64,000 nucleotides of DNA from Bradyrhizobium sp. URHD0069 (GCF_000701345.1 NZ_KL370776.1:191321-255320); one strand, 5' to 3'. Counted from the first letter of the stretch, positions 51,677 to 60,761 are shown. The notes: generated from the sequence alone by a model not told the origin. Numbers and translations: made by a program.

Positions 51677-51823
51677 TCAGCGCTTGAGGATCACGATCTC
51701 TAGATATTCGCCTGGCACTACCATAGTGCCGTCTTGCGCGCGGCTAATCAAGCCGATCAGCGCCACCAAATCCTTCCTCAGCGCGTGTTGGTTCGTCTCG
51801 TCAAGCGCCGTGCAACGAGGCAT
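51677..51823 (-). pseudogene. C-terminal remnant resembling a SAM-dependent methyltransferase
   Basis: In the 311-base spacer the minus strand reads ETNQHALRKDLVALIGLISR then AQDGTMVVPGEYLEIVILKR and a stop (51677-51679). The run DGTMVVPGEYLE is close to the C-terminal ends of class I methyltransferases I recall from Bradyrhizobium. A stop in frame just upstream and the lack of any SAM motif show that only the tail remains. Recognition is from memory only. Confidence 0.4.
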
Positions 51824-51904
51824 GCCGCCGCTGCCGCCGAGCTATTCCAACCTGGTTCTTGAAGCCTTGTCCGAGGTGGGGACTGCCGGTTCAGGCACGC
51901 AATG

Positions 51905-52417
51905 TTATTTCGAGGGTATCGCGACCTTCCTGCCGATCCCCTCCGGGCGAGGGAGCGACCTGTGGGCGTCCGCCAAGGCCTGGATCTTGGCGCGAATATC
52001 GGCCGGAAACGGCGCGGTCTTGCGCGCGGTCATGTCGATGTGAATAGTCATGTTCTCCGAGGTGGCGGACAGCCAGCCCTCGCTAGCGTGGCGCAACTCC
52101 TCGAAGGTATGCAGCCGCTTCTCGTCCGCACCGACCAGCAGGACCGAAATCTGCACGGGATCGCCGAGATGAATCTCGCGGAGATATCGCACATGGCATT
52201 CGGCGGTGAAGGTCGACCCCTGGCGCTCCTTCATGTACGCGGGCCCGATCCCGAGCTTGAGCCATAATTCGTCGATGGTGCGGTCGAACATCACACTGTA
52301 GTAGGCCATGTTGAGATGGCCATTGTAGTCGATCCATTGCGGCTCGATCTGCATCACCGACGACAGGAACGGCACGGGCCGGAACAGCACATCGTCGCCG
52401 GCAGTAATAATCGTCAT
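51905..52417 (-). CDS. Hotdog-fold acyl-CoA thioesterase
   Basis: A cytoplasmic hotdog-fold protein of 170 residues, similar to 4-hydroxybenzoyl-CoA/YbgC-type thioesterases. The signature PQWIDYNGHLNMAYYSVMFD (about residues 26-45) contains the catalytic Asp followed by YNGHLN, and FTAECHVRYLREIHLGDPV is the second strand block. The substrate is probably an acyl-CoA, not further defined. It is divergent from the GlcD-like gene across an 88-base spacer containing a palindrome, so the two may share control. Confidence 0.85.
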   Translation of the reverse strand: MTIITAGDDVLFRPVPFLSSVMQIEPQWIDYNGHLNMAYYSVMFDRTIDELWLKLGIGPAYMKERQGSTFTAECHVRYLREIHLGDPVQISVLLVGADEKRLHTFEELRHASEGWLSATSENMTIHIDMTARKTAPFPADIRAKIQALADAHRSLPRPEGIGRKVAIPSK

Positions 52418-52442
52418 CAGCGATCCTCTTTAATTTAGTTCG

Positions 52443-52465
52443 ATAACGGTGCCTTGACCCGTTAT
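52443..52465. promoter_or_regulatory. Palindromic operator-like site between divergent genes
   Basis: ATAACGG (52443-52449) and CCGTTAT (52459-52465) form a perfect inverted repeat with a 9-base spacer, placed centrally between the divergent thioesterase and FAD-dehydrogenase starts. The geometry suits a dimeric repressor. No regulator gene is adjacent. Confidence 0.4.
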
Positions 52466-52505
52466 ATATCCTTTGCCACGGTCGGCCTTACGCCGGGAGG
52501 ATATC

Positions 52506-53924
52506 GTGGGCATAACCATAACCAACAATCTGAAGCGTCCGGAACCGCAGGCGCTGGCGAGCGCCGTTGAAGCGTTGGCCGCGCGGTTCGGCAACCGGCT
52601 GATCACCTCCCAGGCGGTGCGCGACCAGCACGCCCATACCACAACCTGGCTCGCGCCGCAGCCGCCGGATGCGGTGGTGATGGCGCAAGAGACCTCGGAT
52701 ATTCAGGACGTGGTGCGGATTTGCGCGAAACACGGCGTTCCCGTGATCGCGTTCGGCACTGGCACCTCACTGGAAGGCCAGGTCAACGCGCCGGCAGGGG
52801 GCGTCTGCATCGACCTGCGCGACATGAACCGGGTGCTGGAAGTTCACGCCGAGGATCTCGACTGCGTCATCCAGCCCGGCGTTACCCGCAAGGCGCTGAA
52901 CGAGCATTTGCGCGACCAGGGACTGTTCTTTCCGATCGATCCCGGCGCCGATGCTTCGCTGGGCGGCATGGCGTCGACGCGGGCATCCGGCACCAATGCG
53001 GTGCGCTACGGCACCATGCGCGATAACGTGCTGGCGCTGAAGGTGGTGCGCGGGGACGGCGAGATCATCACGACGGGTACGCGGGCGAAGAAGTCCTCGG
53101 CTGGTTACGACCTGACGCATCTGTTTGTCGGCGCCGAAGGTACGCTCGGCATCATTGCCGAACTCACCGTCAAGCTGCGCGGCATTCCCGAAACCATCGC
53201 GGCGGCCGCCTGTTCATTCGAGAGCGTGCGCGGCGCCTGCCAGGCGACGATACTGGCAATTCAAACCGGCATTCCCGTCGCGCGCATTGAGCTGCTCAAC
53301 GCGGCGCAGGTGCGTGCCTGCAATTCCTATTCGAAATTGTCCTTGCCCGAGACGCCGCTGCTGCTGCTTGAATTTCACGGCAGCGAAAACGAAGTGGCCG
53401 AGCAATCGAATAACTTCAGCGAGATCGCCAAGGAGTGCGGCGGCGGCGATTTCACCTGGACCACCAGGCCCGAGGATCGCAGCAAACTCTGGCAGGCACG
53501 CCACGACGCCTATTGGTCGGTGAAGGCGCTGCGTCCCGGTTCAGGCGTGGTCGCGACCGATGTCTGCGTGCCGATTTCGCGGCTGGCGGATTGCGTGACC
53601 GAAACCGAGGAGGACCTCAAGCGCCTCAATCTGCTGTCGCCGATCGTTGGCCATGTCGGTGACGGCAATTTCCACTGCTCGGTGGTGTGTGACGTGGACG
53701 ATCATGACGAAATGGCGCGCGGCGAGGATTTCATGCATCGCCTGGTGGAGCGTGCCCAGGCGATGGGCGGGACTTGCACCGGCGAGCACGGCATCGGGCA
53801 GGGCAAGCAGAAATACCTCAAGGCCGAACTCGGCCCCGAGGCGATCGAGGCCATGCGCGCGCTGAAGCAGGCGCTCGATCCGCAGAATATTTTCAATCCC
53901 GGAAAGATATTGCCGGCGGTCTAG
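52506..53924 (+). CDS. FAD-linked oxidase, GlcD / D-lactate dehydrogenase type
   Basis: A 2-hydroxyacid dehydrogenase of the VAO/PCMH flavoprotein family, 472 residues. The FAD-binding domain (about 40-225) has VVRICAKHGVPVIAFGTGTS, LEGQVNAPAGGVCIDLRDMN and DPGADASLGGMASTRASGTN. The C-terminal cap domain has HVGDGNFHCSV and TGEHGIGQGKQKYL, which bind flavin and substrate in glycolate and D-lactate dehydrogenases. I chose a GTG at 52506 because gggagg lies just upstream at the right distance; the longer open frame has no family match. No glcE/glcF genes follow, so a stand-alone D-lactate (or D-2-hydroxyacid) dehydrogenase is more likely than glycolate oxidase. Confidence 0.9.
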   Translation: MGITITNNLKRPEPQALASAVEALAARFGNRLITSQAVRDQHAHTTTWLAPQPPDAVVMAQETSDIQDVVRICAKHGVPVIAFGTGTSLEGQVNAPAGGVCIDLRDMNRVLEVHAEDLDCVIQPGVTRKALNEHLRDQGLFFPIDPGADASLGGMASTRASGTNAVRYGTMRDNVLALKVVRGDGEIITTGTRAKKSSAGYDLTHLFVGAEGTLGIIAELTVKLRGIPETIAAAACSFESVRGACQATILAIQTGIPVARIELLNAAQVRACNSYSKLSLPETPLLLLEFHGSENEVAEQSNNFSEIAKECGGGDFTWTTRPEDRSKLWQARHDAYWSVKALRPGSGVVATDVCVPISRLADCVTETEEDLKRLNLLSPIVGHVGDGNFHCSVVCDVDDHDEMARGEDFMHRLVERAQAMGGTCTGEHGIGQGKQKYLKAELGPEAIEAMRALKQALDPQNIFNPGKILPAV

Positions 53925-53994
53925 GACCGGTACTCACAAGGCATCCAGGAGCGACAGCGAGGTCGGCGCCTGGGATGCCTCATAAGCCGCAATG

Positions 53995-54201
53995 TCACGT
54001 CGTCCGGTATAGCACCCGAAATTGCGGTGGCGTCGGATTGGCCATTGCCTGTGCCTCGACGGCTAGAATCGCAATCACTTGATTGGCGGAGATGCCCCGC
54101 TCGATCAATTTGGTGTTGAGCGCGTCGATTCTCGCCTCGGTGAATATCTCATCCACGACGTTGGCGCGATTGGAGGAGAGGGCACGCTCGGGTGCGGTCA
54201 T
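53995..54201 (-). CDS. Small hypothetical protein upstream of... next to catalase
   Basis: 68 residues, helical, MTAPERALSSNRANVVDEIF, then TEARIDALNTKLIERGISAN and QVIAILAVEAQAMANPTPPQ. An aaggaag ribosome site lies eight bases before the ATG at 54201. It lies 39 bases downstream of katA on the same strand and may be cotranscribed with it. There is no signal peptide or membrane segment. I recall similar short proteins in Bradyrhizobium that take part in no known pathway. Confidence 0.6.
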   Translation of the reverse strand: MTAPERALSSNRANVVDEIFTEARIDALNTKLIERGISANQVIAILAVEAQAMANPTPPQFRVLYRTT

Positions 54202-54240
54202 GATCAACTTCCTTTCAAATTGGAGTTGCTTGCGGCAAAC

Positions 54241-55713
54241 TCATTCCGCCGCTTGCGCGGCGGGGAGATCACTGGCGCTAAGTCCCATGCGGGTGGCGAC
54301 GCCGATGCCGTAGTCCGGATCGGCGCGGTAGAAGTGCCCCACCTGGCGCTTGACGATCTCGACCGGCACGCCATCCATCGCGGCCTTGATGTTGTCGAAC
54401 AGTTGCTCTTTCTGATTGGCGCTCATCAACCGGAACAGGTCGCCAGCCTGACGATAATCGTCGTTGCCGTCGCGATGGTTGTAGCGGTCGGCATTGCCCA
54501 TGATCGCCAGCGGCGGCTCCTTGACGCTGATGTCTTCCACCGGGCCGCCCATCGAGTTCGGCTCGTAATAGGCGTCCGGATTGGGATGGCCCGCGAGCCG
54601 CATGGTGCCATCGGCATGGTAGGTGTGCACGGGGCAGCGTGGCTTGTTGACCGAAAGCTGTTCGGCGTTGACGCCGACACGATAGCGATGCGCGTCCGCA
54701 TAGGAGAAGATCCGGGCCTGCAGCATCTTGTCCGGCGAATGGCCGACACCGGGGACCACATTTGCGGGCGATAGCGCGGCCTGCTCGACTTCGGCGAAAT
54801 AGTTCTCCGGATTGCGGTTCAATTCGAGCACGCCGACCTCGATCAGCGGATAGTCCTTGTGCGGCCATACCTTCGTGAGGTCGAACGGGTTGTACCAGTG
54901 CTTGCCGACATCGCTCTCCGGCATGATCTGCACGGAGAATTTCCACTTCGGGAAATCGCCTCTCTCGATCGACTCGAACAGGTCGCGTTGATGGGTCTCG
55001 CGGTCATGGGCGATCTTCTGGGCGGCCTCGGCATTGGTCCAGTTCTTGATGCCCTGCATGGTCTTGAAATGGAACTTGACCCAGTGGCGTTCATTGTTGG
55101 CGTTGATGAACGCGTAGGTGTGCGAGCCGAAGCCGTCGACATTGCGATAGCTTTGCGGCAGGCCGCGATCCGACATCAGGATGGTGACCTGGTGCAGGCT
55201 TTCCGGCGACAGCGACCAGAAGTCCCACATCGCGGTTGGCGAGCGCATGTTGGTCTTGGGATGACGCTTCTGGGTGTGGATGAAGTCCGGAAACTTCAGC
55301 GGATCGCGCACGAAGAACACCGGCGTGTTGTTGCCGACGATGTCCCAGTTGCCTTCCTCGGTATAGAAGCGCAGCGCGAAGCCGCGCACGTCGCGCTCGG
55401 CGTCGGCGGCACCACGCTCGCCGGCGACGGTAGAAAATCGCAGGAAAGCCTCGGTCTTCTTGCCGACCTTCGAGAGCGCCGCGGCCGTGGTGTATTTCGA
55501 AATATCGTTGGTGACGGTCAGCGTGCCGTAAGCAGCCGAGCCCTTGGCATGAACGGTGCGCTCCGGTATGCGCTCGCGATTCTGGTGCGCCAGTTTCTCC
55601 AAAAGGTGGAAGTCCTGCATCAGCACCGGGCCGCGCGGCCCCGCCGTGATGGAATTCTGGTTGTCAGCCACTGGGGCGCCTGAGGAAGTCGTCAAGATCG
55701 GTTTTTGGCTCAT
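54241..55713 (-). CDS. katA: Monofunctional heme catalase
   Basis: Decomposes hydrogen peroxide to water and oxygen, 490 residues, the size of small-subunit (clade 3) catalases. The catalytic His lies in ERTVHAKGSAAYG (about residue 55) and the Asn in DIVGNNTPVFFVRD (about 128). The proximal heme ligand Tyr lies in the conserved RIFSYADAHRYRVG. FDLTKVWPHKDYPLIEVG is another family block. A ggag ribosome site precedes the ATG. It is divergent from oxyR, the classic peroxide-response arrangement. Confidence 0.97.
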   Translation of the reverse strand: MSQKPILTTSSGAPVADNQNSITAGPRGPVLMQDFHLLEKLAHQNRERIPERTVHAKGSAAYGTLTVTNDISKYTTAAALSKVGKKTEAFLRFSTVAGERGAADAERDVRGFALRFYTEEGNWDIVGNNTPVFFVRDPLKFPDFIHTQKRHPKTNMRSPTAMWDFWSLSPESLHQVTILMSDRGLPQSYRNVDGFGSHTYAFINANNERHWVKFHFKTMQGIKNWTNAEAAQKIAHDRETHQRDLFESIERGDFPKWKFSVQIMPESDVGKHWYNPFDLTKVWPHKDYPLIEVGVLELNRNPENYFAEVEQAALSPANVVPGVGHSPDKMLQARIFSYADAHRYRVGVNAEQLSVNKPRCPVHTYHADGTMRLAGHPNPDAYYEPNSMGGPVEDISVKEPPLAIMGNADRYNHRDGNDDYRQAGDLFRLMSANQKEQLFDNIKAAMDGVPVEIVKRQVGHFYRADPDYGIGVATRMGLSASDLPAAQAAE

Positions 55714-55739
55714 CGGCTCTCTCCTCTGGGGGAAATTCG

Positions 55740-55814
55740 AGCGAAACCTAGAAATGCTTGCCGATCAGGTCCAATCGTATTAAAAACGGCTTTAGATAAG
55801 AAAAACTGATCGAT
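55740..55814. promoter_or_regulatory. katA-oxyR intergenic control region
   Basis: The 101 bases between the divergent starts hold an AT-rich core (cgtattaaaaacggctttag, 55775-55794) flanked by GATCAG (55763-55768) and its inverse CTGATC (55806-55811). This is a probable OxyR-controlled divergent promoter, consistent with LysR-type regulators binding next to their own genes. The exact OxyR contacts are not resolved. Confidence 0.5.
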
Positions 55815-56729
55815 ATGATCTCCCTCAAGCAACTGAGATATTTTGAAGCCGTCGCCCGAACCAGGCATTTTGGTAAGGCCGCACAGCGATGCGCCGTGAC
55901 CCAGCCGGCGCTCTCCATGCAGATACAAGAACTGGAAAACACGCTCGGCGTTCAGTTGATCGAGCGCAGCCGCAACGGTGTCATGCTGACCGAGGCCGGG
56001 CGGGAGATCGCCGGCCGCGCCACCCGCATCCTGGCCGAGACGCGCGACATCGTCGATTTTGCCCGCCGGCAGGGCAACATTCTGGCTGGACCACTGCACT
56101 TCGGCGTCATCCCGTCGGTGGCGCCCTATGTGCTGCCGGCGCTGCTGCCGTTGATCCGCGACAAATTTCCCGATCTCGATCTGCATTTGCGGGAAACTCA
56201 GACCGATCATCTCGTGCAGGAGCTGCTCGACGGCGGGCTCGACCTGCTGCTGCTTGCCTTGCCGGTCGAGCATCCGGAAATCGAAACGATCAAGCTGTTT
56301 ACCGATCGCTTCCTGCTGGCCATGCCGAAGTCGCGGCGTATCGCAAATCGCATTCGGGCGACGCCCGATCTTCTTCAGCAGGATCGTCTGCTGTTGCTTG
56401 AAGAAGGTCATTGCCTGCGCGATCAGGCGCTGGCGTTCTGTAGCCTGCGGCGCGTCGACAACATCGATACGTTCGGCGCTTCCAACCTCTCGACCATCGT
56501 TCAGATGGTGGCCAACGGCCTTGGCTTGACGCTATTGCCGGAATTGAGCATCAAGCTGGAGTGCCGCCATGACGATATCACGTTGATGCGCTTCACCGAT
56601 CCGCAACCGCGCCGCGTCGTAGGGCTTGCCTGGCGCCGCAGCTCGCCGCGCAAACGGCATTTTGTCGAACTCGGCAAGCTGATTACATCTGCGACATCGG
56701 TACAGATGCAGGACTCGGAATTAGTTTAA
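55815..56729 (+). CDS. oxyR: Peroxide-sensing LysR-type regulator OxyR
   Basis: A transcription factor activated by H2O2 through a disulfide, 304 residues. The N-terminal winged helix (MISLKQLRYFEAVARTRHFG, KAAQRCAVTQPALSMQIQEL) is the LysR DNA-binding domain. The redox pair is intact: EEGHCLRDQALAFCSL has Cys200 and Cys209, corresponding to E. coli Cys199 and Cys208. It is divergent from katA, its likely target. Confidence 0.95.
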   Translation: MISLKQLRYFEAVARTRHFGKAAQRCAVTQPALSMQIQELENTLGVQLIERSRNGVMLTEAGREIAGRATRILAETRDIVDFARRQGNILAGPLHFGVIPSVAPYVLPALLPLIRDKFPDLDLHLRETQTDHLVQELLDGGLDLLLLALPVEHPEIETIKLFTDRFLLAMPKSRRIANRIRATPDLLQQDRLLLLEEGHCLRDQALAFCSLRRVDNIDTFGASNLSTIVQMVANGLGLTLLPELSIKLECRHDDITLMRFTDPQPRRVVGLAWRRSSPRKRHFVELGKLITSATSVQMQDSELV

Positions 56730-56921
56730 GGGTCTCATTTTCGGCAGCCGCGCTGGCGCGGGGACCGGCTCATCGTCTGACCCAACAGCCTCGCCTGGAA
56801 GGGAGCGTGGCCGACATAGGAAGCCGAATAGTTTCAGAGCGCGCGGCTGAATCAACGGGTTTCAGTGGATTGATTAGTTGCACCACGGCCATCTATGCTT
56901 GCGGCCTTTTGGGGCATGCCG

Positions 56922-57308
56922 ATGGGGTGGTTCAGCAAAAGCAAGCGCAAGGAAATCTGGGACGAAGACATCCAGTGGCCGCTTGGTGACATTGAAGCGG
57001 CGCATAAGATACGCGACATCTGCCGTTCGGCTGCCGACAGTGCCGGAAAAGTAGCTGACCTTACTCAGCGCCCGGGGAGCGAGAAGAACAAATATGAGAC
57101 CGAGCGGTACCAACGCGCCGCCAAGACCGCGATGGAAGTCGCGATCAAGATTTCCGATGACCTGTTGCGCGATTCCTCGGTACGCCAGATCGTGAGCTTG
57201 TGCATGACAGCCAACGATTTGAGGATCGCGCGGGTCCTGTTCCGCGCGATCCAGGCGGTATCAATCAGGGAAGATGTGCTCAACGAGCATCCGGGGCTTC
57301 GGCAGTGA
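56922..57308 (+). CDS. Hypothetical protein, 128 residues
   Basis: A soluble helical protein beginning MGWFSKSKRKEIWDEDIQWP, with a middle region KVADLTQRPGSEKNKYETER and a long amphipathic C-terminal helix part (TAMEVAIKISDDLLRDSSVR). I do not recognise a family. The start is uncertain between ATGs at 56895, 56916 and 56922; the last has a gggg stretch nearby. It is convergent with the rhodanese gene. The 192-base region before it, after oxyR, shows nothing I can name. Confidence 0.6.
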   Translation: MGWFSKSKRKEIWDEDIQWPLGDIEAAHKIRDICRSAADSAGKVADLTQRPGSEKNKYETERYQRAAKTAMEVAIKISDDLLRDSSVRQIVSLCMTANDLRIARVLFRAIQAVSIREDVLNEHPGLRQ

Positions 57309-57339
57309 AGCTGCTCGCGCTCTTCTCAGATGCCGGCCC

Positions 57340-57720
57340 TTACGGCTTTTCGATCGCGCCGCCGCTTTCGGCCCAATCCTTGAAGGCGCCGACATTGTAC
57401 ACTTGGTCATAGCCCATATCCTTGAGCACCTTGGCGGCAAGCGCCGAGCGCCCGCCCGAAGCGCAGTAAAGGATGACGGTCTTGTCCTTGGAAAAGGACT
57501 TGTCGTGGTAGGGCGATTCGGGGTCGGCGCGAAATTCCAGCATGCCGCGCGAGACATGCACAGCGCCGGCAACCTTGCCGCTTTTCTCAACCTCCGGCGC
57601 GTCGCGCACATCGACCACCAGCGTGTTGCCCTTCTCGATCATCTCGCGTGCCTGAGCCGCCGTGATCTTCGGCACCGCGGCGTTCGCGGCCTCCATCATC
57701 TGCTTGACGCTTAGCGCCAT
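57340..57720 (-). CDS. Rhodanese-like sulfurtransferase domain protein
   Basis: A single-domain rhodanese, 126 residues. LVVDVRDAPEVEKSGKVAGA (about residues 33-52) and HVSRGMLEFR are the CH2A-like elements. The active-site loop is YCASGGRSA with the catalytic Cys near residue 88. The substrate may be thiosulfate or another sulfane donor. The ATG at 57720 gives MALSVKQMMEAA; the open frame upstream has no family match. Confidence 0.9.
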   Translation of the reverse strand: MALSVKQMMEAANAAVPKITAAQAREMIEKGNTLVVDVRDAPEVEKSGKVAGAVHVSRGMLEFRADPESPYHDKSFSKDKTVILYCASGGRSALAAKVLKDMGYDQVYNVGAFKDWAESGGAIEKP

Positions 57721-58052
57721 GTTGAACTCCCGGTCGTTATACGAGCCTCGTGATGCTCGATCACTCGCACGATATAGGCTTCCGCGGCGGATACCAAGTG
57801 GCGACGGCGATGCCCTTGGCCAGCAGCATGTCGCTAGACATCCGCAGCGACGCGGCGAACACGATATTGAGCGGGCATGCACGGTGGTGGGGGTTCACCG
57901 AACAGCGGAATGTTCAGCGGTTCCCTGAACCGACCACACGAAAAGGCCTTGACCGGGTCATCCCCTGATGGTCCGAAGGACCGGTCCCGGGATCTCCCTC
58001 GATGAGGCGGAGATTGAAGGGGTCGCGCTGAAACGAAGAGACACGCCATACG
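57721..58052. other. 332-base spacer with possible gene remnant and repeat debris
   Basis: Between the divergent rhodanese and MFS genes. On the minus strand, about 57767-57870 reads IVFAASLRMSSDMLLAKG then IAVATWYPPRKP and stops, which has a protein-like look but is too short to assign. At about 57970-57995 ggtccgaaggaccggtcccg resembles debris of an A-type repeat. No complete gene is present. Confidence 0.35.
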
Positions 58053-59360
58053 ATGCGGCTTCCCTTCTTTTACGGCTGGGTCATCGTCGTCGTGACGTTC
58101 GTCACGATGGCGATCGGCGTCAACGCCCGCACCGCGTTTTCGCTGTTTTTTCCGCCGATCATCGATGAGTTCGGATGGGAGCGTGGCGTCACCGCGGGCG
58201 CTTTCTCGTTCGGCTTTCTGGTATCCGGCGCCGTCAGCCCGCTGATCGGCCGATTGATGGATCGCGCCGGCCCGCGCGCGGTGATGGAGTTCGGGGTCGC
58301 GCTGATGGCCGGAGGCCTGTTGCTGGCGCCGCTGACGACTCAGCCGTGGCATCTGTATCTGACGATCGGCGTCCTGGTGGGAGCGGGAAGCGTCTGTCTC
58401 GGCTACTCCGGGCAATCATTGTTTCTGCCCAATTGGTTCAATCGCCGCCGCGGCCTGGCCATCGGACTTGCCTTCGCTGGCGTCGGAATCGGCTCCGTTA
58501 CGCTGTTGCCCTGGGTGCAGATTATGATCGAGCAGACCGGCTGGCGAACCGCCTGCACGGCGATGGGCATCATGATCCTGGTCGTGCTCGCGCCGATCAA
58601 CCTGTTGCTGCGAAAGCGCCCCGAAGACATCGGGCTTGAGCCGGACGGGGACGCCGCGCCCTCGGCATCCTCGGCGAAACCGATATCGAACATCGTCGAT
58701 GCCGCATGGGCCGGAACCGACTGGACGTTGAAACGCGCCGTTCGCACCGCTCGGTTCTGGTGGATATCGCTCGGTTATTTCTGCGGGTTGTACATCTGGT
58801 ACGCGGTGCAGGTTCACCAGACCAAATATCTTCTCGACATCGGTTTCAGCCCTGGTGTTGCGGTGTGGGCGTTAGGCGTGGTCAGCCTGCTCGGTATCCC
58901 CGGCCAGATCCTGCTCGGACACCTCTCCGACCGGCTGGGGCGCGAATGGATATGGGCGGCAGGCTGCATGGGCTTTGCGATCTGCTTCGCAGCCCTGATC
59001 GCGCTTAAATTCCTTCCGACATTGATGCTGGTCTACGTCATGGTGCTGGCGCAGGGCGCGCTCGGCTACGGCCTGACCTCAATCATGGGTGCGGTGGTGC
59101 TGGAGATATTCCAGGGCAAGCATTACGGCAGCATTTTCGGAACCATCATGCTGGCAGCGCTCGCGGGAGGTGCCGCGGGGCCCTGGGTCACCGGCTTTCT
59201 GCACGACCTTTCAGGGAGTTATACCATTGCGTTTGCGATCGGTATTGGCGTGAGCGGATTGTCCGCTGTGGCGATCTGGCTGGCATCGCCCGGCAAAGTC
59301 CGAGCGGTCGCGGGCCAGTTGCACCGGATCGAAGCCCGACTACCGCCGACTAACGCGTGA
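58053..59360 (+). CDS. MFS transporter
   Basis: A twelve-segment major facilitator, 435 residues. Segment 1 (FFYGWVIVVVTFVTMAIGVN) and the loop SPLIGRLMDRAGPRAVM match the MFS monocarboxylate/oxalate-like (MCT/OFA) subgroup, as does NWFNRRRGLAIGLAFAGVGI at segments 4-5. A central cytoplasmic loop of about 40 residues contains PDGDAAPSASSAKP. The C-terminal half has QILLGHLSDRLGREW. The substrate is not known; small organic acids are common in this subgroup. Confidence 0.9.
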   Translation: MRLPFFYGWVIVVVTFVTMAIGVNARTAFSLFFPPIIDEFGWERGVTAGAFSFGFLVSGAVSPLIGRLMDRAGPRAVMEFGVALMAGGLLLAPLTTQPWHLYLTIGVLVGAGSVCLGYSGQSLFLPNWFNRRRGLAIGLAFAGVGIGSVTLLPWVQIMIEQTGWRTACTAMGIMILVVLAPINLLLRKRPEDIGLEPDGDAAPSASSAKPISNIVDAAWAGTDWTLKRAVRTARFWWISLGYFCGLYIWYAVQVHQTKYLLDIGFSPGVAVWALGVVSLLGIPGQILLGHLSDRLGREWIWAAGCMGFAICFAALIALKFLPTLMLVYVMVLAQGALGYGLTSIMGAVVLEIFQGKHYGSIFGTIMLAALAGGAAGPWVTGFLHDLSGSYTIAFAIGIGVSGLSAVAIWLASPGKVRAVAGQLHRIEARLPPTNA

Positions 59361-59528
59361 TCCGCCAAAGCGCGTCCGCCAAGCGCGTCTCGGGCTTGAC
59401 CCCGAGGCGGTGAGCGGCTTGCCGAGCAGATCATGTGCTCTTTACCCGGCGTGACCACATGCGTCTTGCCGATGTCAGCGGGTTGTGGGCTAATCTCCCG
59501 GCATGAAGCCAACCGTGCGGAGGCGCCC

Positions 59529-60761
59529 ATGAACGAACATGTTCAGACCGCGAAGACCGAGCTGCTTTTCAATCCGCTCGCGCCGGAATTCATTCGCGAT
59601 CCCTATCCGTCCTACGAGCGGCTGCGCACCACCGATCCGATGCATATCACGCCGTTCGGTGCGTTCGTCGCGAGCCGGCATGCGGAAGCCAGTCTGGTTT
59701 TGCGCGACAAGCGCTTTGGCAAGGATTTCGTCGATCGAACCGTGCGGCGGTATGGACCGCAGGCGATGGACGAGCCGATCTTTCGCCACATGAGCCACTG
59801 GATGCTGCAGCAGGATCCACCGGACCATACACGGTTGCGCGGTCTGGTCGTGAAAGCGTTTACGGCGCGGCGGGTCGAGGATATGCGTCCGCGCATCCAG
59901 CATATCGTCGACCAGTCGCTCGACCGTGTTGCAGATCGCGGTCACATGGACCTGATTGAGGATTTTGCGTTTCGGCTCCCGGTCACGATCATCTGCGACA
60001 TGCTCGGGATACCCGAGGAGCACCGCGAGACGTTTTTCCAAAATTCGCGCGAAGGCGGACGTTTGCTCGATCCGGTGCCGTTGTCGCGCGCCGAAATCGA
60101 CCAAGCCAACGCCGGCAACGCGATGGCCCAGATGTATTTTCAGCAGCTGTTCGAATTGCGGCGGCGCAGCCCGGGCGATGACCTGACGACGAAGCTGGTG
60201 CAGGCTGAGGAAGATGGCAGCAAGCTCTCCAATGAGGAACTAACCGCCAATATCATGCTGCTGTTTGGCGCCGGGCATGAGACGACAGTCAATCTGATCG
60301 GAAACGGTCTGCTGGCGCTGCACCGCAATCCCGATCAACTGGCGCTGCTCAAGGCCAATCCCGCGCTGATCACCAACGCCATCGAGGAATTCCTGCGCTA
60401 CGATTCCTCGGTGCAGTTGACCGGCCGGGTGGCGCTGGAAGACATCGACGATCTCGGCGGCAAGAAAATCCCGAAAGGCGAACCCGTGCTCTGCCTGTTG
60501 GGTTCGGCCAACCGCGATCCGGCTGTCTATCCCGACCGGCCGGACCGTCTCGATATCACCCGCCCCAATGTGCGCCCGCTGTCCTTTGGCGGGGGCATTC
60601 ACTTCTGCCTCGGCGCCCAGCTTGCGCGCATCGAGGCAGAGATCGCGATCGAGACGCTTCTGCGTCGCCTGCCGGACCTGCGGTTGGACGACGGGCAGAA
60701 TCCGGAATGGCGGCCGACCTTTGTCCTGCGCGGCCTTAAAAGGCTGCCTGCAAGCTGGTAA
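59529..60761 (+). CDS. Cytochrome P450
   Basis: A soluble bacterial class I P450 monooxygenase, 410 residues. The I-helix oxygen-activation motif is FGAGHETTVNLIG. The K-helix ExxR occurs in EEFLRYDSSVQ. The heme loop FGGGIHFCLGAQLARIE has the thiolate ligand Cys360. The start MNEHVQTAKTELLF at 59529 fits the family; the frame is open 32 codons upstream. No ferredoxin or reductase gene is adjacent, so redox partners must come from elsewhere. The substrate is unknown. Confidence 0.95.
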   Translation: MNEHVQTAKTELLFNPLAPEFIRDPYPSYERLRTTDPMHITPFGAFVASRHAEASLVLRDKRFGKDFVDRTVRRYGPQAMDEPIFRHMSHWMLQQDPPDHTRLRGLVVKAFTARRVEDMRPRIQHIVDQSLDRVADRGHMDLIEDFAFRLPVTIICDMLGIPEEHRETFFQNSREGGRLLDPVPLSRAEIDQANAGNAMAQMYFQQLFELRRRSPGDDLTTKLVQAEEDGSKLSNEELTANIMLLFGAGHETTVNLIGNGLLALHRNPDQLALLKANPALITNAIEEFLRYDSSVQLTGRVALEDIDDLGGKKIPKGEPVLCLLGSANRDPAVYPDRPDRLDITRPNVRPLSFGGGIHFCLGAQLARIEAEIAIETLLRRLPDLRLDDGQNPEWRPTFVLRGLKRLPASW

